A stretch of 64,000 nt of DNA from Bacteroidota bacterium (GCA_009773515.1 WSXX01000001.1:216097-280096), one strand, 5' to 3'. Shown: positions 50,664-60,091, counted from the stretch's first letter. The notes: generated from the sequence alone by a model not told the origin. Program-made: numbers and translations.

Positions 50664-53072
50664 TTACTCATACTTAAGAGCCTCAACCGGATTGGCATTT
50701 GCGGCTTTATGCGCCCTGTAAATAATGGTAGAAAATGCAATCAGCATGGCCGCGAAAACAGGTAAGATCAAATGAAATGCATTTATATTGATGCGGTATG
50801 CAAATCCATCAAGTTGAAGTTGTAGCAGATAATAACCCAGGGGCAAAGCAATCAAGCCTGCAATTAAAACCAGTATCAGGTAATTCCTGATGAGCATAAA
50901 AGTAATCTGCCATACCTGTCCGCCAAGCACTTTTCTTATTCCGATGGATCGGGTTTTTTGCTCCAGCACCAGCGAAGTGAGACCAAACAAACCCAGACAT
51001 GATAGCAGCAATGAGATTAGTGTAAAATAGATAAAAAGAGTAAACGAGCTCTGATCGTTTTTGTAACTTCTCGCACTATGGTTGAGAGCATCAACAATTT
51101 GCACAGGTTGCCCGGGGAATATCTCTTTCCATTTTTCCTCAATAAATGTTTTTATTTTGTCAACGTCAGCACCTTCTGCGACCTTAACTACCACACCTCT
51201 GAATCTTTCGGGCAGCCAGCCCCAAATAGCAGGCTCAATCTGGCTTCGAAGCGAATAATAGTGATAATCCTGAATTACCCCGACAATTTCCGTTTTCCCT
51301 GATGAATCAGCAGCTCCGGGATATTTGAAGGTTTTGCCAATCGCATTATCCCACCCCAGTGCATTTACTGCCGCCTGATTCACAATGGTTACTCTGTTCA
51401 GATCTGTTGGTTGTTTGCCATCGAAATCTCTTCCATCGGCAAATTTTATATCCATCGTTTTGAAGAAATCTTCATCAACAAATCCAAATCTCACATAAAG
51501 CTTTGTTTCGGCAGAATCGCTCACAAAAACAGGACCCTGACTACCGCCAACGCCATTAAGAAAAGAACAGCCAGCAACATTGCTGATGGAAGGATTCTGA
51601 AGCAGTTCAGACTTCACGACCTGCAGTTTTTCATAACCTTTGTCACCAAATCCAACATAAAAAACATTGTTGTAATGAATCCCAAGATCTTTTTTTCTGA
51701 TAAAGTCAACCTGATCGTGAATAACCAGAACGGCAAGAATCAATCCAATTGAAATGACAAACTGAAAAACAACCAGAGCTTTGCTCAGAAAACCGGTTCT
51801 TCTTCCTGAAGCCGATGAAACGCCTTTCAGCACAGCAATAGGCTGAAGACGTGACAGATAAAATGCAGGATAGTACCCTGAAGCCAGACTGATTACAATA
51901 AAAAGCAACAGTAAGCCAACATTGAAAAGCGGGTTTGAGAAAAATTCTATGCGAAAAGTGGTTCCCAGCAGTTTGTTGAGCTCAGGCAACACCAATTCAA
52001 CAATACCTAGCGCAATAATCAACGAAGCAAACGTAATAATAACAGATTCACTGATAAACTGAATAATCAGGCTGCCTCTGCCGGCTCCGAGTACCTTTCT
52101 CATTCCAACTTCGCGCGATCGCTTAACGGAACGTGCAATTGCGATATTGATAAAATTAACACATGCAATCAGCAGAATCAGCACAGAAATAACAATAAAA
52201 ATGGTAACCATGCTGGCATCACCGCTTGCTGACATATTCTGAAACTTGATGTGACCTGATTTCAGATAGACTTCGCTGACAGGCTGAAGGTACATTTCCA
52301 GATATTGCCAACTGTCTTTTGTGCTAAAAACATGACGTTCAAGAAATGCATCAAAACCTTCATTTACATTATCCATTGACGATGCCTTATCCAGCTCAAC
52401 ATAAGTAACCAGCGAATTGCTGCCCCAGCTTTTCATCCAGTCAAACTCCGGAAGCACTTCTGCAGTTACGATAGGGACAAGCATATCAAAGAAGAAATGC
52501 GCGGTCTCCGGTTGATCTTCCATAACCCCGGAAACACGGATGCTGGTTTTATCAAACATCAGGGTTTTGCCTATCGCAGCTTCTGCACTTCCAAAATATT
52601 TTTCTGCAACTTTTTTTGACAATAAAACTGTACGAGGCTCAGCCATTACGGTTTCAGGGTCACCATAAATGACTTTAACATCAAACATGTCTAATACAGA
52701 AGGATCGGCATAAAAAAGATTAAGTTCATTAAAATACTTATCTTCATAACTTACCACTGAAATATTGAAAACCGACATCAGCCTGACAACGTTCACTACC
52801 TGAGGAAAATCCTCTTTCATTGCCTTTGCCAGCGGCCCCATGGTAATGGCTACATGCTGCTCACCAACGCCGGGTTCGTTCTGAATTTCCACAACCCTGA
52901 AAATACGATCGCGCCTGGAAATATGATTATCGAACCCCAGCTCACGCTGAACATAAATTCCAATAAGTAAAAAAGCTGCAATTCCGAACGATAGCCCGAT
53001 AAGGTTAATAAGGGTATAAAACTTCTGTCGCATTAAACTGCGAATAGCAATCTTGAGGTAATTAACAAACAT
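50664..53072 (-). CDS. MacB-like ABC transporter permease (FtsX domains)
   Basis: The ATG at 53072 (MFVNYLKIAIRSLMRQ) is the usual start of this family; a longer frame adds ten residues. The 802-aa protein has an N-terminal TM helix followed by a large periplasmic MacB_PCD domain. FtsX segments come next (VNFINIAIARSVKRSREVGMRKVLGAG and later LFGLTSLVLEQKTRSIGIRKVLGGQ), each with membrane helices. It is a two-repeat FtsX permease as in Bacteroidota efflux systems. With the ATPase and the adaptor on the same strand it forms a mechanotransmission-type exporter for antimicrobials, lipids or peptides. Substrate unknown. Confidence 0.9.
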   Translation of the reverse strand: MFVNYLKIAIRSLMRQKFYTLINLIGLSFGIAAFLLIGIYVQRELGFDNHISRRDRIFRVVEIQNEPGVGEQHVAITMGPLAKAMKEDFPQVVNVVRLMSVFNISVVSYEDKYFNELNLFYADPSVLDMFDVKVIYGDPETVMAEPRTVLLSKKVAEKYFGSAEAAIGKTLMFDKTSIRVSGVMEDQPETAHFFFDMLVPIVTAEVLPEFDWMKSWGSNSLVTYVELDKASSMDNVNEGFDAFLERHVFSTKDSWQYLEMYLQPVSEVYLKSGHIKFQNMSASGDASMVTIFIVISVLILLIACVNFINIAIARSVKRSREVGMRKVLGAGRGSLIIQFISESVIITFASLIIALGIVELVLPELNKLLGTTFRIEFFSNPLFNVGLLLLFIVISLASGYYPAFYLSRLQPIAVLKGVSSASGRRTGFLSKALVVFQFVISIGLILAVLVIHDQVDFIRKKDLGIHYNNVFYVGFGDKGYEKLQVVKSELLQNPSISNVAGCSFLNGVGGSQGPVFVSDSAETKLYVRFGFVDEDFFKTMDIKFADGRDFDGKQPTDLNRVTIVNQAAVNALGWDNAIGKTFKYPGAADSSGKTEIVGVIQDYHYYSLRSQIEPAIWGWLPERFRGVVVKVAEGADVDKIKTFIEEKWKEIFPGQPVQIVDALNHSARSYKNDQSSFTLFIYFTLISLLLSCLGLFGLTSLVLEQKTRSIGIRKVLGGQVWQITFMLIRNYLILVLIAGLIALPLGYYLLQLQLDGFAYRININAFHLILPVFAAMLIAFSTIIYRAHKAANANPVEALKYE

Positions 53073-53116
53073 GACAACCGGTTTTAATGAACGACAATTC
53101 AAAAATTAGTCTGACT

Positions 53117-53818
53117 TCAGATGGTGTTCATTTCTGTCTTACCAGCCTTAATATTTTCGTTAATAATCTGACCATCAAACAAGCGGATGATACGCTGTGC
53201 ATATTCTGCATCGCGCTGCGAGTGAGTTACCATAATAATGGTAGTGCCATTCTGGTTCAACGAAGCCAGCAGATTCATTACTTCTTCGCCATGCGCCGAG
53301 TCGAGGTTACCAGTGGGTTCGTCGGCCAGAATCAGGTGAGGATTTGCAACAACGGCGCGTGCTACAGCCACACGCTGCTGCTGCCCGCCTGACAATTGCA
53401 AAGGAAAATGTTTGCGGCGGTGCATTATCTGCATTTGTTCAAGGGCAGATTCAACCCTCTTTTTGCGTTCAGAAGAGCTCAAACCAAGGTAAATAAGCGG
53501 CAACTCAACGTTTTCATATACATTCAGTTCGTCAATAAGGTTAAAATTCTGAAAAACAAATCCTATGTTATGTTTGCGTGTGTTTGCTCTTTGTTTTTCC
53601 GAAAACTTTGAAACTTCTTTTTCAAGGAAGAAATACTCTCCGTCTGATGGATTGTCAAGCAAACCCAGAATATTCAGCAATGTGGATTTTCCGCATCCTG
53701 AAGGGCCCATAATGGCCACAAACTCACCCTTTTTTATTTCGAATGAAACCTTATTCAGGGCAGTAGTTTCCACTTCGTCTGTCCGGAATATTTTAGAAAG
53801 ATTTACAGCTTTGATCAT
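53117..53818 (-). CDS. ABC transporter ATP-binding protein (MacB/LolD-like)
   Basis: The 233-residue protein has Walker A GPSGCGKST, Q-loop VFQNFNLID, signature LSGGQQQRVAVARA, Walker B LILADEPTGNLDS and switch His in IIMVTHSQR. The subfamily pattern (TTALNKVSFEIKKGEFVAIM) is that of LolD/MacB ATPases. It powers the permease encoded 44 bases downstream and lies 32 bases after the adaptor gene. Confidence 0.93.
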   Translation of the reverse strand: MIKAVNLSKIFRTDEVETTALNKVSFEIKKGEFVAIMGPSGCGKSTLLNILGLLDNPSDGEYFFLEKEVSKFSEKQRANTRKHNIGFVFQNFNLIDELNVYENVELPLIYLGLSSSERKKRVESALEQMQIMHRRKHFPLQLSGGQQQRVAVARAVVANPHLILADEPTGNLDSAHGEEVMNLLASLNQNGTTIIMVTHSQRDAEYAQRIIRLFDGQIINENIKAGKTEMNTI

Positions 53819-53850
53819 GTGAATGGTAGATTAAGTTAGCGTGAAATGGT

Positions 53851-55104
53851 TTATTTTCTGAAGATCAGTTTTTCTCTGGCGTTAAAGTTGTCGTAAGATG
53901 AAACTATAACTTTTTCGCCGGCTTCAAGTCCTTCAAGCAATTCGTAATGCATTGTATTTTGTCTTCCTATGCGGATCTGACGTTTCACAGCATAAGATTC
54001 ATCTTTGTCAAGAACATATATCCAGTTGCCCCCGGTTTCCTGGAAAAATCCGCCACGCTTAACAATAAGCGCATCTGTGGCACCCGAAAACCGCACCTTA
54101 AGCTGAATGGTCTGACCGCGCTTCACACCTTCAGGTTCTTCATCTGTAAAAAGCAGGTCAACCTGAAATGATCCATTTGTAACATTTGTATATATCTTGC
54201 TGATTTCGAGCATATATGACTTCCCTCCAAGTTCACATTCTGCTTCCTGCCCGACAAAAACGCGCGAAATATACCGCTCATCAATATTGGCCCTGAGTTT
54301 TACACCATCCATTATATCAATCTGCCCAAGGTGTTCACCAACAGATTTGGTTTGACCTATTTCAACCATAAATGATGATAGCTTTCCATCAACCGGTGAT
54401 TTTATGGTCATATTGTCAAGATTTTTCCGAAGTAACGCCAGATTGTTGTACATCCGCTCCATTGAAGAGGTTATCTGCCTGCTCTGAGATACCCCAGAAA
54501 TTGAATCAAGTTTCCTGAGATTAAGCGTAATTTCAAGTTGACGCAGTGAGTAATCAAAATCACGTTTTGCATCTTCAAACTCTTTGGCTGAAATCAGCTT
54601 GTCTTTGAAAAACTGCGCTTTCCTGTCAAAATCTTTTTTTAGTCTGTCTATATCATAATTCAATTGAGTAACTTCTCTCTGGCGGGTATATTTGAGCTGT
54701 TCAATACTTATACGGGTGTTTGCCAGGTTGTTGATCGCATCATACATGCGGGTTTCCTGATCCATATAGCTGAGCTCCATGTTTGCATTTGCCAGTCTGA
54801 GAATAGGATCTCCGCGTTTCAGCATTGCGCCGTCCTCAACAAAAACCTCTTCAACAATTCCGCCCTGCACAGCATCAATAAAAACAGTATTTCTGGGAAA
54901 AACAATTCCATCAACAGGTATAAACTCCTGAAACTTACCCTTTTCAACTGTGGCTACCGTTAGTTGATTATAATCAACATATAGTCTGCTGCGGTTATCT
55001 CTTAAAAACAGCATCCACACTAAAAACAACACAAGGCAAAACCCTCCTGCAATAGCAAGAATCTTCCCGCGTGTCCATTTCTTCTTTTCAATAATCTTAT
55101 CCAT
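53851..55104 (-). CDS. Efflux periplasmic adaptor (HlyD/MacA family)
   Basis: The 417-residue protein has an N-terminal membrane anchor (about 13-33). A biotinyl-lipoyl-like half follows (VDGIVFPRNTVFIDAVQGGI, EDGAMLKRGDPILRLAN), then a coiled-coil hairpin (about 120-215, DRLKKDFDRKAQFFKDKLISAKEFEDAKR), and the second lipoyl half (TIKSPVDGKLSSFMVEIGQT) with beta-barrel domains. It links the ABC permease to an outer-membrane channel; no TolC gene is in the window. First gene of the efflux operon, behind a possible sigma-54 promoter. Confidence 0.9.
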   Translation of the reverse strand: MDKIIEKKKWTRGKILAIAGGFCLVLFLVWMLFLRDNRSRLYVDYNQLTVATVEKGKFQEFIPVDGIVFPRNTVFIDAVQGGIVEEVFVEDGAMLKRGDPILRLANANMELSYMDQETRMYDAINNLANTRISIEQLKYTRQREVTQLNYDIDRLKKDFDRKAQFFKDKLISAKEFEDAKRDFDYSLRQLEITLNLRKLDSISGVSQSRQITSSMERMYNNLALLRKNLDNMTIKSPVDGKLSSFMVEIGQTKSVGEHLGQIDIMDGVKLRANIDERYISRVFVGQEAECELGGKSYMLEISKIYTNVTNGSFQVDLLFTDEEPEGVKRGQTIQLKVRFSGATDALIVKRGGFFQETGGNWIYVLDKDESYAVKRQIRIGRQNTMHYELLEGLEAGEKVIVSSYDNFNAREKLIFRK

Positions 55105-55120
55105 AATTATTTCATTGTTC

Positions 55121-55164
55121 TGTCAGCTATACTAAATCTGTGCCATATATTTAAATAGCTGACA
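55121..55164 (-). promoter_or_regulatory. Possible sigma-54 promoter flanked by an inverted repeat
   Basis: On the minus strand TGGCAC-AGATTTA-GT (55145-55131) has the GG of -24 and the G of -12 at sigma-54 spacing, with T in place of the final C. The arms TGTCAGCTAT (55121-55130) and ATAGCTGACA (55155-55164) flank it as a perfect 10-bp inverted repeat. It is 27 bases before the adaptor ATG and next to a sigma-54 activator gene. Confidence 0.5.
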
Positions 55165-55230
55165 ATCATTAGCTTGTGAATATTTACAATTTTTTAACAA
55201 TTTATTGTTGTTCAAACCCGTTCTTATAGT

Positions 55231-55246
55231 TGTTCGTTTCCGAACA
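55231..55246. promoter_or_regulatory. Palindromic site TGTTCG-TTTC-CGAACA
   Basis: Perfect 6+6 dyad between the efflux operon and the sigma-54 regulator. Position and symmetry fit an activator-binding site, perhaps for the adjacent response regulator. Confidence 0.45.
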
Positions 55247-55311
55247 TTTTATTTAAATTAGCACGATGTAAAAAACGGTTCTTTAAGCAAAGAACTATAA
55301 AAAATAAATTC

Positions 55312-56691
55312 ATGAGTAAGATTGAGGCTAAAATACTTATAGTAGATGACGATCAGGACGTTTTGCTTGCTGCAAAGTTATTCCTGAAGCAGCATTTCAG
55401 CATTGTACATACCGAAAAAAATCCTGAAAATATCCCGGCCATCTTGAAGAATGAAAGCTATGATCTGATTCTTCTGGATATGAATTTTTCGAGAGATGCA
55501 ACTTCAGGAAAGGAAGGTTTTCATTGGCTGAACAAGATCATAGAAATTGATCCTCTGGCAGTTGTCATTTTTATTACAGGATATGGCGATATTGAATTGG
55601 CTGTTCAGGGAATAAAAGAAGGGGCAACCAACTTTATTCTGAAACCCTGGGATAACAAAAAGCTACTGGGAACCATTACAGCCAATCTCAAAGTCAGGCA
55701 CAACAAAGAAGAAATAGAAGATCTGCGAAGCAAGCAAAAAGTATTGATTGCCAGTCAGGATCAGGCTTATGGCAATCTGATAGGTGATTCGCCTGCCATG
55801 ACCAAAGTAATGACTACCGTTGACAAAGTAGCCAAAACAGAAGCCAATGTACTTATACTTGGCGAAAACGGAACCGGAAAAGAATTGATTGCCAGGGCAA
55901 TACATAGAGCATCGGCGCGCAGAGATGAAGTATTTATAAGTGTTGACCTTGGCGCTATTACAGAAACCCTGTTTGAAAGTGAACTTTTTGGTTTTAAAAA
56001 AGGAGCATTTACCGATGCCAAGGAAGACCGCGCAGGAAGATTTGAAGCGGCAAGCAAGGGCACCATTTTTCTGGATGAGATCGGAAATCTTTCGTTCAAT
56101 CTTCAGTCGAAACTGCTGAGTGTGCTGCAAAACAGGAAAGTAGTCAGGCTTGGAACCAACCGCGAAATACCGATTGATGTGCGTTTGATCTGTGCTACGA
56201 ATATGCCGCTTTATCAGATGGTAAATGAAAATAAGTTCCGGCAGGATTTACTTTATCGCATCAATACTGTTGAAATATTGCTGCCATCGCTTAGAGAACG
56301 CCTTGAAGATATTCAGCCATTGGTTGAGCATTTTCTGGAAATATATTGCAAGAAATATAAAATGCCGTTGAAACGGATAAATCCAACTACAATCCGGCGA
56401 CTGGAAAAACACACCTGGCCCGGCAACATAAGGGAATTACAGCATTCGGTTGAAAGAGCAGTGATAATGAGCGAAAGCAACATTTTGCAGCCTCAGGATT
56501 TTTTCCTTTCTCAGCTTGACGACAATAATCAGTTTGACGAATCGGAAGATGTAACCAACCTCGAAGAACGCGAAAAACTGCTGATAAGAAAAGTGATAGA
56601 CAAACATGGAGGCAACATCAGCAAAGCCGCCAAAGAACTGGGACTTACCAGAGCTTCACTCTACAGAAGAATAGAGAAACATGGGCTTTAA
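55312..56691 (+). CDS. Sigma-54-dependent response regulator (NtrC type)
   Basis: The 459-residue protein has a receiver domain (7-125) with phospho-acceptor Asp56 in LILLDMNF. The AAA+ domain (about 153-385) has Walker A GENGTGKE (184-191), GAFTDA (231-236) in place of GAFTGA, and Walker B FLDE. A Fis-type HTH (about 425-459) has GGNISKAAKELGLTRASLYR. The Gly-to-Asp form of the sigma-54 contact loop is common in Bacteroidota, as far as I know. It overlaps the kinase gene by 11 bases. It probably activates the divergent efflux operon. Confidence 0.93.
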   Translation: MSKIEAKILIVDDDQDVLLAAKLFLKQHFSIVHTEKNPENIPAILKNESYDLILLDMNFSRDATSGKEGFHWLNKIIEIDPLAVVIFITGYGDIELAVQGIKEGATNFILKPWDNKKLLGTITANLKVRHNKEEIEDLRSKQKVLIASQDQAYGNLIGDSPAMTKVMTTVDKVAKTEANVLILGENGTGKELIARAIHRASARRDEVFISVDLGAITETLFESELFGFKKGAFTDAKEDRAGRFEAASKGTIFLDEIGNLSFNLQSKLLSVLQNRKVVRLGTNREIPIDVRLICATNMPLYQMVNENKFRQDLLYRINTVEILLPSLRERLEDIQPLVEHFLEIYCKKYKMPLKRINPTTIRRLEKHTWPGNIRELQHSVERAVIMSESNILQPQDFFLSQLDDNNQFDESEDVTNLEEREKLLIRKVIDKHGGNISKAAKELGLTRASLYRRIEKHGL

Positions 56692-58036
56692 GAAATTCAG
56701 AACCTGGATTGTTATAAGGGTAATCCTTATTACTGCAAACCTTCTGCTGCTGGTTATACTGCTCCAAAATGATCAGCAGTGGGTAACTGCTCTGATTACA
56801 GGAATAGTTGCCTTGATGCAGGTGGGTGCACTGATCCATTATTCTGAACGTACCAACCGGAAACTGACTCAGTTTCTTGAGAGTGTGCGCCACTCTGATT
56901 TCAGCACTTCTTTTTACGATAAGGATCTGGGAAAAAGTTTTGAAGGACTGAACAGATCCTTCAATGAAGTAATTAAAGAATTCAGAAAAAACAGGGCAGA
57001 AAAAGAAGAACATTATAACTATCTGCTCACGGTTGTACAACACGTTAGCATAGGAATTATTGCATTCCGCAAAGATGGGAAGGTTGATATTTTCAACAAT
57101 GCCATCAAACGGCTTTTGCAGGTTACAAATCTCAAGCACATCAACGATCTTGCGTCTATCAAGCCTTCTCTGCCTGAGAATCTTTTGAAAATGAAAGCCG
57201 GTGACAAACAACTTATCAAACTGGTGGTTGAAAATGAACTTCTTCAGATTTCGGTTTATGCCACTGAATTCAGGATGCGGGGCGAAGAATTTCTGCTTGT
57301 TTCTCTGCAAAACATCAGCGCTGAACTCGAAGAAAAAGAGATAGAATCCTGGCAAAAACTTATCAGGGTGCTTACGCATGAAATTATGAATTCGATAACA
57401 CCCATTTCATCGCTGGCATCTACTGTTCGGGAAATGTTACTAACTGAAATTGAAGATGATGTAGCACTCCGCGAACTGGATGACGATGATATCGGAAATA
57501 TACAGCAAGCACTGGCTACAATTCAAGGCAGGAGTCAGGGTTTGCTTAACTTTGTGGAAACTTACAGAAATCTGACACGCATTCCTCGTCCAAATTTCAG
57601 GTACTTTGCTGTAAAAGAACTTTTTGAAAGAACACATCTGCTCCTTCGTCCAAAAATGGAAAAGTATGGAATTGAATGTGTACCCCGCGTTTTCCCTGAG
57701 GAACTGATGATAACTGCAGACCCCGATCTGATTGAACAGGTTTTTATCAATATGTTGCTCAATGCGATTGATGCGGTAAAAGAAAAACCACAACCCCAGA
57801 TTAAGGTTACTGCATCGCCCAACAACAACGGTCGTGTGAGCATCGATTTTGCAGACAATGGTTATGGCATAAAACCTGATATTCTTGATAAAATTTTTAT
57901 GCCGTTTTTTACTTCAAAAAAAGACGGGTCAGGAATAGGATTGAGTCTATCGCGACAGATTATGCATCTGCACAAAGGCTCAGTAACTGTTAAATCAATC
58001 CCGGGAGAAGGCACAGTTTTTACTTTAACTTTTTGA
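56681..58036 (+). CDS. Sensor histidine kinase, partner of the sigma-54 regulator
   Basis: The 451-residue protein has two membrane helices near the N-terminus (about 9-29 and 36-54) with only a very short loop between, so it probably senses within the membrane. A PAS-like domain covers about 110-212. The HisKA-type box has His233 in RVLTHEIMNSITPIS. The HATPase part has LIEQVFINMLLNAIDAV (N box), FADNGYGIKP (G1) and SGIGLSLSRQIM (G2). It phosphorylates the upstream regulator; the overlap shows coupling. A membrane signal such as envelope stress or a membrane-active compound would suit the efflux pump. Confidence 0.92.
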   Translation: MGFKKFRTWIVIRVILITANLLLLVILLQNDQQWVTALITGIVALMQVGALIHYSERTNRKLTQFLESVRHSDFSTSFYDKDLGKSFEGLNRSFNEVIKEFRKNRAEKEEHYNYLLTVVQHVSIGIIAFRKDGKVDIFNNAIKRLLQVTNLKHINDLASIKPSLPENLLKMKAGDKQLIKLVVENELLQISVYATEFRMRGEEFLLVSLQNISAELEEKEIESWQKLIRVLTHEIMNSITPISSLASTVREMLLTEIEDDVALRELDDDDIGNIQQALATIQGRSQGLLNFVETYRNLTRIPRPNFRYFAVKELFERTHLLLRPKMEKYGIECVPRVFPEELMITADPDLIEQVFINMLLNAIDAVKEKPQPQIKVTASPNNNGRVSIDFADNGYGIKPDILDKIFMPFFTSKKDGSGIGLSLSRQIMHLHKGSVTVKSIPGEGTVFTLTF

Positions 58037-58103
58037 AAACAACCTTTAATCCGAAACCATAATTCAAACTTTTTGTTAAGCCTTCAGAATTAAAGATAAA
58101 ACA

Positions 58104-58700
58104 ATGGACATAAAAATTGCATCAAACGATTACCCGCTTCACGAACTGCTTAAAAACAGATGGTCTCCAAGAGCTTTCGAAAATAAGTTTATAAAACCTG
58201 AACTTGTCCGCAGCCTTTTTGAAGCGGCTAGATGGGCTCCTTCAGCATCAAACATTCAGCCCTGGTATTTTATTGCAGGATTTAAGGGTGACGAAACCTA
58301 TGAATCCATTTCGAAAACCCTGGTAGAATTCAATTTACTCTGGGCTACCCGTGCCCCGCTACTTTTTGTTGCTGTTGCCCGCGAGACCAACAACAGAGGT
58401 GAACCGAATGTAAGTGCTTTGTACGATTTAGGCCAGGCTGTTGCAATGCTGACAGTTCAGGCAATGTCGGAAAATCTTTATGTTCATCAGATGGGAGGAT
58501 TTGATGCTGAAAAAGCCCGGGAATTTTTCGAAATTCCTGAAGGATATAAACCTGCAACTGTTGTGGCTGTTGGCTACATGGGTCATTCAAGCAATCTGCA
58601 TCCCAATCTTGTTAAAATGGAAGTGGCTCCGCGCGAAAGAAGAAAAGCCAGTGAATCTGTTTTCAGCGGAAAATTTGGCCAGGAGTCTAAAATCTTCTAA
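58104..58700 (+). CDS. Nitroreductase family flavoprotein
   Basis: The 198-residue cytoplasmic protein has family features: LLKNRWSPRAFENK (N-terminal FMN phosphate binding), FEAARWAPSASNIQPWYFI, YDLGQAVAMLTVQAMSENLYVHQMGGFD and the late KVEVAPRERRK-like basic tail. Members reduce nitro compounds, quinones or flavins with NAD(P)H and form FMN dimers. It is followed six bases later by the M28 peptidase gene, so the two may share a transcript. No special substrate can be inferred. Confidence 0.9.
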   Translation: MDIKIASNDYPLHELLKNRWSPRAFENKFIKPELVRSLFEAARWAPSASNIQPWYFIAGFKGDETYESISKTLVEFNLLWATRAPLLFVAVARETNNRGEPNVSALYDLGQAVAMLTVQAMSENLYVHQMGGFDAEKAREFFEIPEGYKPATVVAVGYMGHSSNLHPNLVKMEVAPRERRKASESVFSGKFGQESKIF

Positions 58701-58706
58701 ATCAAA

Positions 58707-59714
58707 ATGATCTTTATGATAAACTCAATAAAACTCCTTTTACTATCTGCTGCGGTAACTTTAATTTCATGTGGAGAGGGCAGGAAAGTGAAAACAACTG
58801 ACAAGGACACCCAGAGCTCAGAAGCAAATGTATTTGTTCCGGAATTCAATCGCGATTCAGCTTATGCTTATATCGAAAAGCAGGTTGCATTCGGTCCACG
58901 CGTTCCGAATACACAGGCACATAAAGCCTGTTCTGACTGGCTGAGTGCTACTTTGCAACGGTTTACCAGTCATGTAACCGTTCAGCAGGCCCGATTAAAA
59001 GCTTCGGATGGAACCATGCTGGATGCAAGAAATATTATTGCCTCTTTTAATCCTGAAAACAGCTCACGTATTCTTCTTTGTGCACATTGGGATTCAAGGC
59101 CGTGGGCTGATCACGATCCCGATCCTGCAAACCGGCGCAAACCTGTTCCCGGAGCAAATGATGGAGCCAGCGGAGTTGGCGTTTTGCTGGAAATTGCGCG
59201 TCAGATGAGCACTCATAATCCCAACATTGGAGTTGATATTGTACTTTTTGATGCAGAAGATTACGGAGAACATCAGGATCTTCAGGGTTCTGCTGATCAT
59301 TCATGGGCACTGGGCTCTCAACACTGGGCCAGAAACCCGCATACTCCCGGATACAGTGCACGATTTGGAATTTTACTCGATATGGTAGGCGCAGCAAATC
59401 CTGCATTTACCATGGAAGGTACTTCAATGTACTATGCACCTGGAATCATGCGAAAAGTGTGGAATGTGGCGCATAGCCTTGGATATCAGAATTATTTTCT
59501 TAACCGGAAAACCGGACCAATCACTGACGATCATCTTTACGTCAATGAAATACTGCGGATTCCTACCATTGACATTATTGACTATGATCCCGATCGTGAA
59601 AAAGGTTTCTTTGACCAATGGCACACCGTAAATGATGACATGAGCATCATCAGCAAAGAAACCATTTATGCAGTTGGTCGTACAGTTTTAACGGTGGTTT
59701 ATACCACAGAGTAA
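58707..59714 (+). CDS. M28 family lipoprotein, glutaminyl-peptide cyclotransferase-like
   Basis: The 335-residue protein has a lipobox LISC (Cys22); a second ATG three codons in would also fit. The M28 fold shows LLCAHWDSRPWADHDPDP (zinc His/Asp), PGANDGASGVGVLLEIARQM (zinc Asp), FDAEDYGEH (Glu) and IIDYDPDREKGFFDQWHTVND. The SRPWADxD pattern is that of glutaminyl cyclases rather than aminopeptidases. These make N-terminal pyroglutamate on exported proteins. In Bacteroidota with a T9SS many exported proteins carry pyroglutamate after signal cleavage before Gln, and several proteins here are predicted to be cut before Gln (AQ, SQ ends), a fitting link. Confidence 0.85.
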   Translation: MIFMINSIKLLLLSAAVTLISCGEGRKVKTTDKDTQSSEANVFVPEFNRDSAYAYIEKQVAFGPRVPNTQAHKACSDWLSATLQRFTSHVTVQQARLKASDGTMLDARNIIASFNPENSSRILLCAHWDSRPWADHDPDPANRRKPVPGANDGASGVGVLLEIARQMSTHNPNIGVDIVLFDAEDYGEHQDLQGSADHSWALGSQHWARNPHTPGYSARFGILLDMVGAANPAFTMEGTSMYYAPGIMRKVWNVAHSLGYQNYFLNRKTGPITDDHLYVNEILRIPTIDIIDYDPDREKGFFDQWHTVNDDMSIISKETIYAVGRTVLTVVYTTE

Positions 59715-59763
59715 AAAACCTCGATAATAAGGAAGACATCCTGAGTTGAAACTCAAGAACGAT

Positions 59764-59789
59764 ATTTGAGCATAATGCGGAGATGACAG
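59764..59789. repeat. Short interspersed repeat, copy 2 (26 bp)
   Basis: Identical to 37901-37926, with a similar AACTCAA flank before it. Confidence 0.8.
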
Positions 59790-59860
59790 GTGTCAACAGC
59801 ATCCTTATTCATTTTCAGATAGCTTGAAAGTATTTTTCCGCTTCAATTGAGAGCAGGGCC

Positions 59861-60038
59861 AACCTTAATTTATCTTCCAAACCTTAGTAACAGGCAACCT
59901 ACCGGAACACCTCCAACCTTAATATTTCTTCCTAACCTTATTTTAAAGTGTTTCGCCTGATAAGGTTCTGAAGAAGAACTAAGGTTCAAAATCATGGGGT
60001 CAGTTTTGTTACTAAGGTTATTAAGAGTTATTAAGGTT
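59861..60038. repeat. Dyad-symmetric cluster of AACCTTA/TAAGGTT pairs
   Basis: Four AACCTTA copies start at 59861, 59880, 59915 and 59934, and four TAAGGTT copies at 59961, 59980, 60013 and 60032. Within each pair the distance is 19, so the unit is AACCTTA-N12-AACCTTA (26 bases), present twice forward and twice reversed. The whole cluster lies between two convergent genes and can fold as a large hairpin. No gene is present. Confidence 0.85.
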
Positions 60039-60091
60039 GATTTTTACTTTGATCAGCATTTGATTAAATTCTAATCTGTCATTGGTAGTGC

